NCBI GenBank assembly: GCA_964537965.1
Contig: CAZIDB010000056.1
Location: 1 to 24,283, forward strand
Reading direction: 5' to 3'
Origin: SURF-24 sp964537965
GTDB lineage: Bacteria > Bacteroidota > Ignavibacteria > Ignavibacteriales > SURF-24
DNA length: 24,283 bases
The translations under genes were made by a program, and so were the position numbers. Within the stretch, counting starts at the first letter, position 1, and each line of letters starts with the position of its first letter. Positions 23,403 to 24,283 of this stretch are shown here, piece by piece. Below the pieces are notes generated by a model, which saw only the letters and a program-made list of their open reading frames with translations, did not search any database and had not been told where the DNA came from.

Positions 23403-24245
23403 TTATTCAATCTCAAGCGAGATGTCAAGTGCATTTACACTATGAGTTAACGCACCAACGGAAATGAAATCAACTCCGGTTTCTGCTACTTCTTTAATTG
23501 TATTAATATTTATTCCACCGGAAGCTTCAGTCTTAGCTTTGTTTCCAATTATTGCTACAGCAGTTTTCAAGTCTTCAATTTTAAAATTATCAAGCATAAT
23601 TATATCAACTTCGTTCTCAAGTACTTCCTTTAACTGTTCAAGGTTTTCAACTTCAACTTCAATTTTAAAATTCTCTTTCATTTTCCTGTTGAATTTTCTG
23701 CAATCATTGATTGCACTGCTTATTGAACCGGATGCTGCTATATGATTATCCTTAATAAGAAACATATCATATAAACCAAAGCGGTGATTACTGCATCCGC
23801 CTGCTTTTACGGCTTGCTTATCAAGCATTCGTAAACCGGGAACGGTTTTGCGCGTATCAATTATTTTCACCTTTGTATGTTTAACCGCTTCAGCAAAATG
23901 ATGTGAAGCAGTTGCGATGCCGCTCATCCTCTGAAGAAAGTTCAGCGCTGTGCGTTCACAGGTTAGTATGGCTCTTGAACTTCCCATAACTAATGCAACA
24001 GTTTCTCCTTTCTTTACAGAATCTCCGTCTTTAAACATTGGAGAGAACTTAATGGTCTTGTCATAAATCTTAAATACTTTTTTGACTACGGAGAGACCGG
24101 CAACTATGCCGTCTTCTTTAAGAATAAACTTTCCAATGCTTTTTTTCTTTGCCGGTATTGTTGCAAATGATGTGATATCGCCGGAACCAATATCCTCATT
24201 TAAAGCATTTTTTATTATGGCTTCAATATTTTTTTTCTTATTCAT
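23403..24245 (-). CDS. nadC: Nicotinate-nucleotide diphosphorylase (quinolinate phosphoribosyltransferase)
   Basis: 280 residues, normal length for the family. N-terminal 'ALNEDIGSGDITS' (14-26), Arg99 in 'CERTALNFLQRMSGIAT', 'DTRKTVPGLRMLDKQAVKAG' (130-149), 'GGCSNHRFGLYD' (149-160), 'KDNHI' and 'IMLDNF' (216-221), then the C-terminal 'EASGGINI' and 'ISVGALTHS' phosphate-binding loops. It converts quinolinate and PRPP to nicotinate mononucleotide, the step joining de novo pyridine synthesis to NAD. nadA and nadB are not in the window. No clear ribosome site precedes the ATG, and only 38 bp of upstream DNA is visible. Confidence 0.97.
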   Translation of the reverse strand: MNKKKNIEAIIKNALNEDIGSGDITSFATIPAKKKSIGKFILKEDGIVAGLSVVKKVFKIYDKTIKFSPMFKDGDSVKKGETVALVMGSSRAILTCERTALNFLQRMSGIATASHHFAEAVKHTKVKIIDTRKTVPGLRMLDKQAVKAGGCSNHRFGLYDMFLIKDNHIAASGSISSAINDCRKFNRKMKENFKIEVEVENLEQLKEVLENEVDIIMLDNFKIEDLKTAVAIIGNKAKTEASGGININTIKEVAETGVDFISVGALTHSVNALDISLEIE

Positions 24246-24283
24246 TTTTCATTTTGAAAATAAGGTTAAAGAATATCAATATA

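Noticed and set aside
1..24283. CRISPR array, insertion sequence, integrase, toxin-antitoxin or phage-defence genes
   Set aside because: No repeated spacers, terminal repeats with a transposase, or matching protein families were seen in either strand.

Overview
This AT-rich window probably comes from a bacterium of the Ignavibacteria/Chlorobi-Bacteroidetes side of the FCB group. Three proteins carry C-terminal type IX secretion (T9SS) sorting domains, two of them with the 'NPFNPT' signature typical of Ignavibacteria and relatives. There is also a PorV/PorQ-type barrel protein, a GWxTD-domain protein and an outer-membrane receptor with an N-terminal carboxypeptidase-regulatory-like domain. Genus and species cannot be named from the window. 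Every supported gene lies on the minus strand, so transcription runs from high to low coordinates. No tRNA, rRNA, CRISPR array, insertion sequence or phage gene was seen.

In order of transcription, the first half is mostly housekeeping. nadC (quinolinate phosphoribosyltransferase) is followed 32 bp later by a Wzx/MATE-type polysaccharide flippase. Next is a secreted T9SS cargo made of two tandem copies of a carbohydrate-binding-like domain, closed by a strong terminator. Then come dut, dnaE, an SDR of enoyl-ACP-reductase type that starts at TTG, an acyl-CoA dehydrogenase and thioredoxin, closed by another strong terminator. The dehydrogenase has its own predicted promoter, overlapped by a near-perfect palindrome that looks like an operator.

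The second half is an envelope region. A 758-residue T9SS cargo has a predicted promoter, a roughly 95-nt leader and a downstream hairpin. Then comes a tight run of four genes: a lipoprotein, a TonB-dependent receptor, a 1085-residue T9SS-type secreted protein with an EF-hand-like loop, and a PorV-like barrel protein. A clear terminator follows, then the GWxTD gene and finally the 5' part of a GT-C (family 39-like) membrane glycosyltransferase cut by the window edge.

The best candidate for a poorly described system is the lipoprotein/receptor/T9SS cargo/PorV-like/GWxTD cluster. Its parts suggest an outer-membrane assembly in which a receptor with a lipoprotein partner, a secreted calcium-binding-type protein and a PorV-like shuttle work together. 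The families are read from sequence; the joint function is inference.
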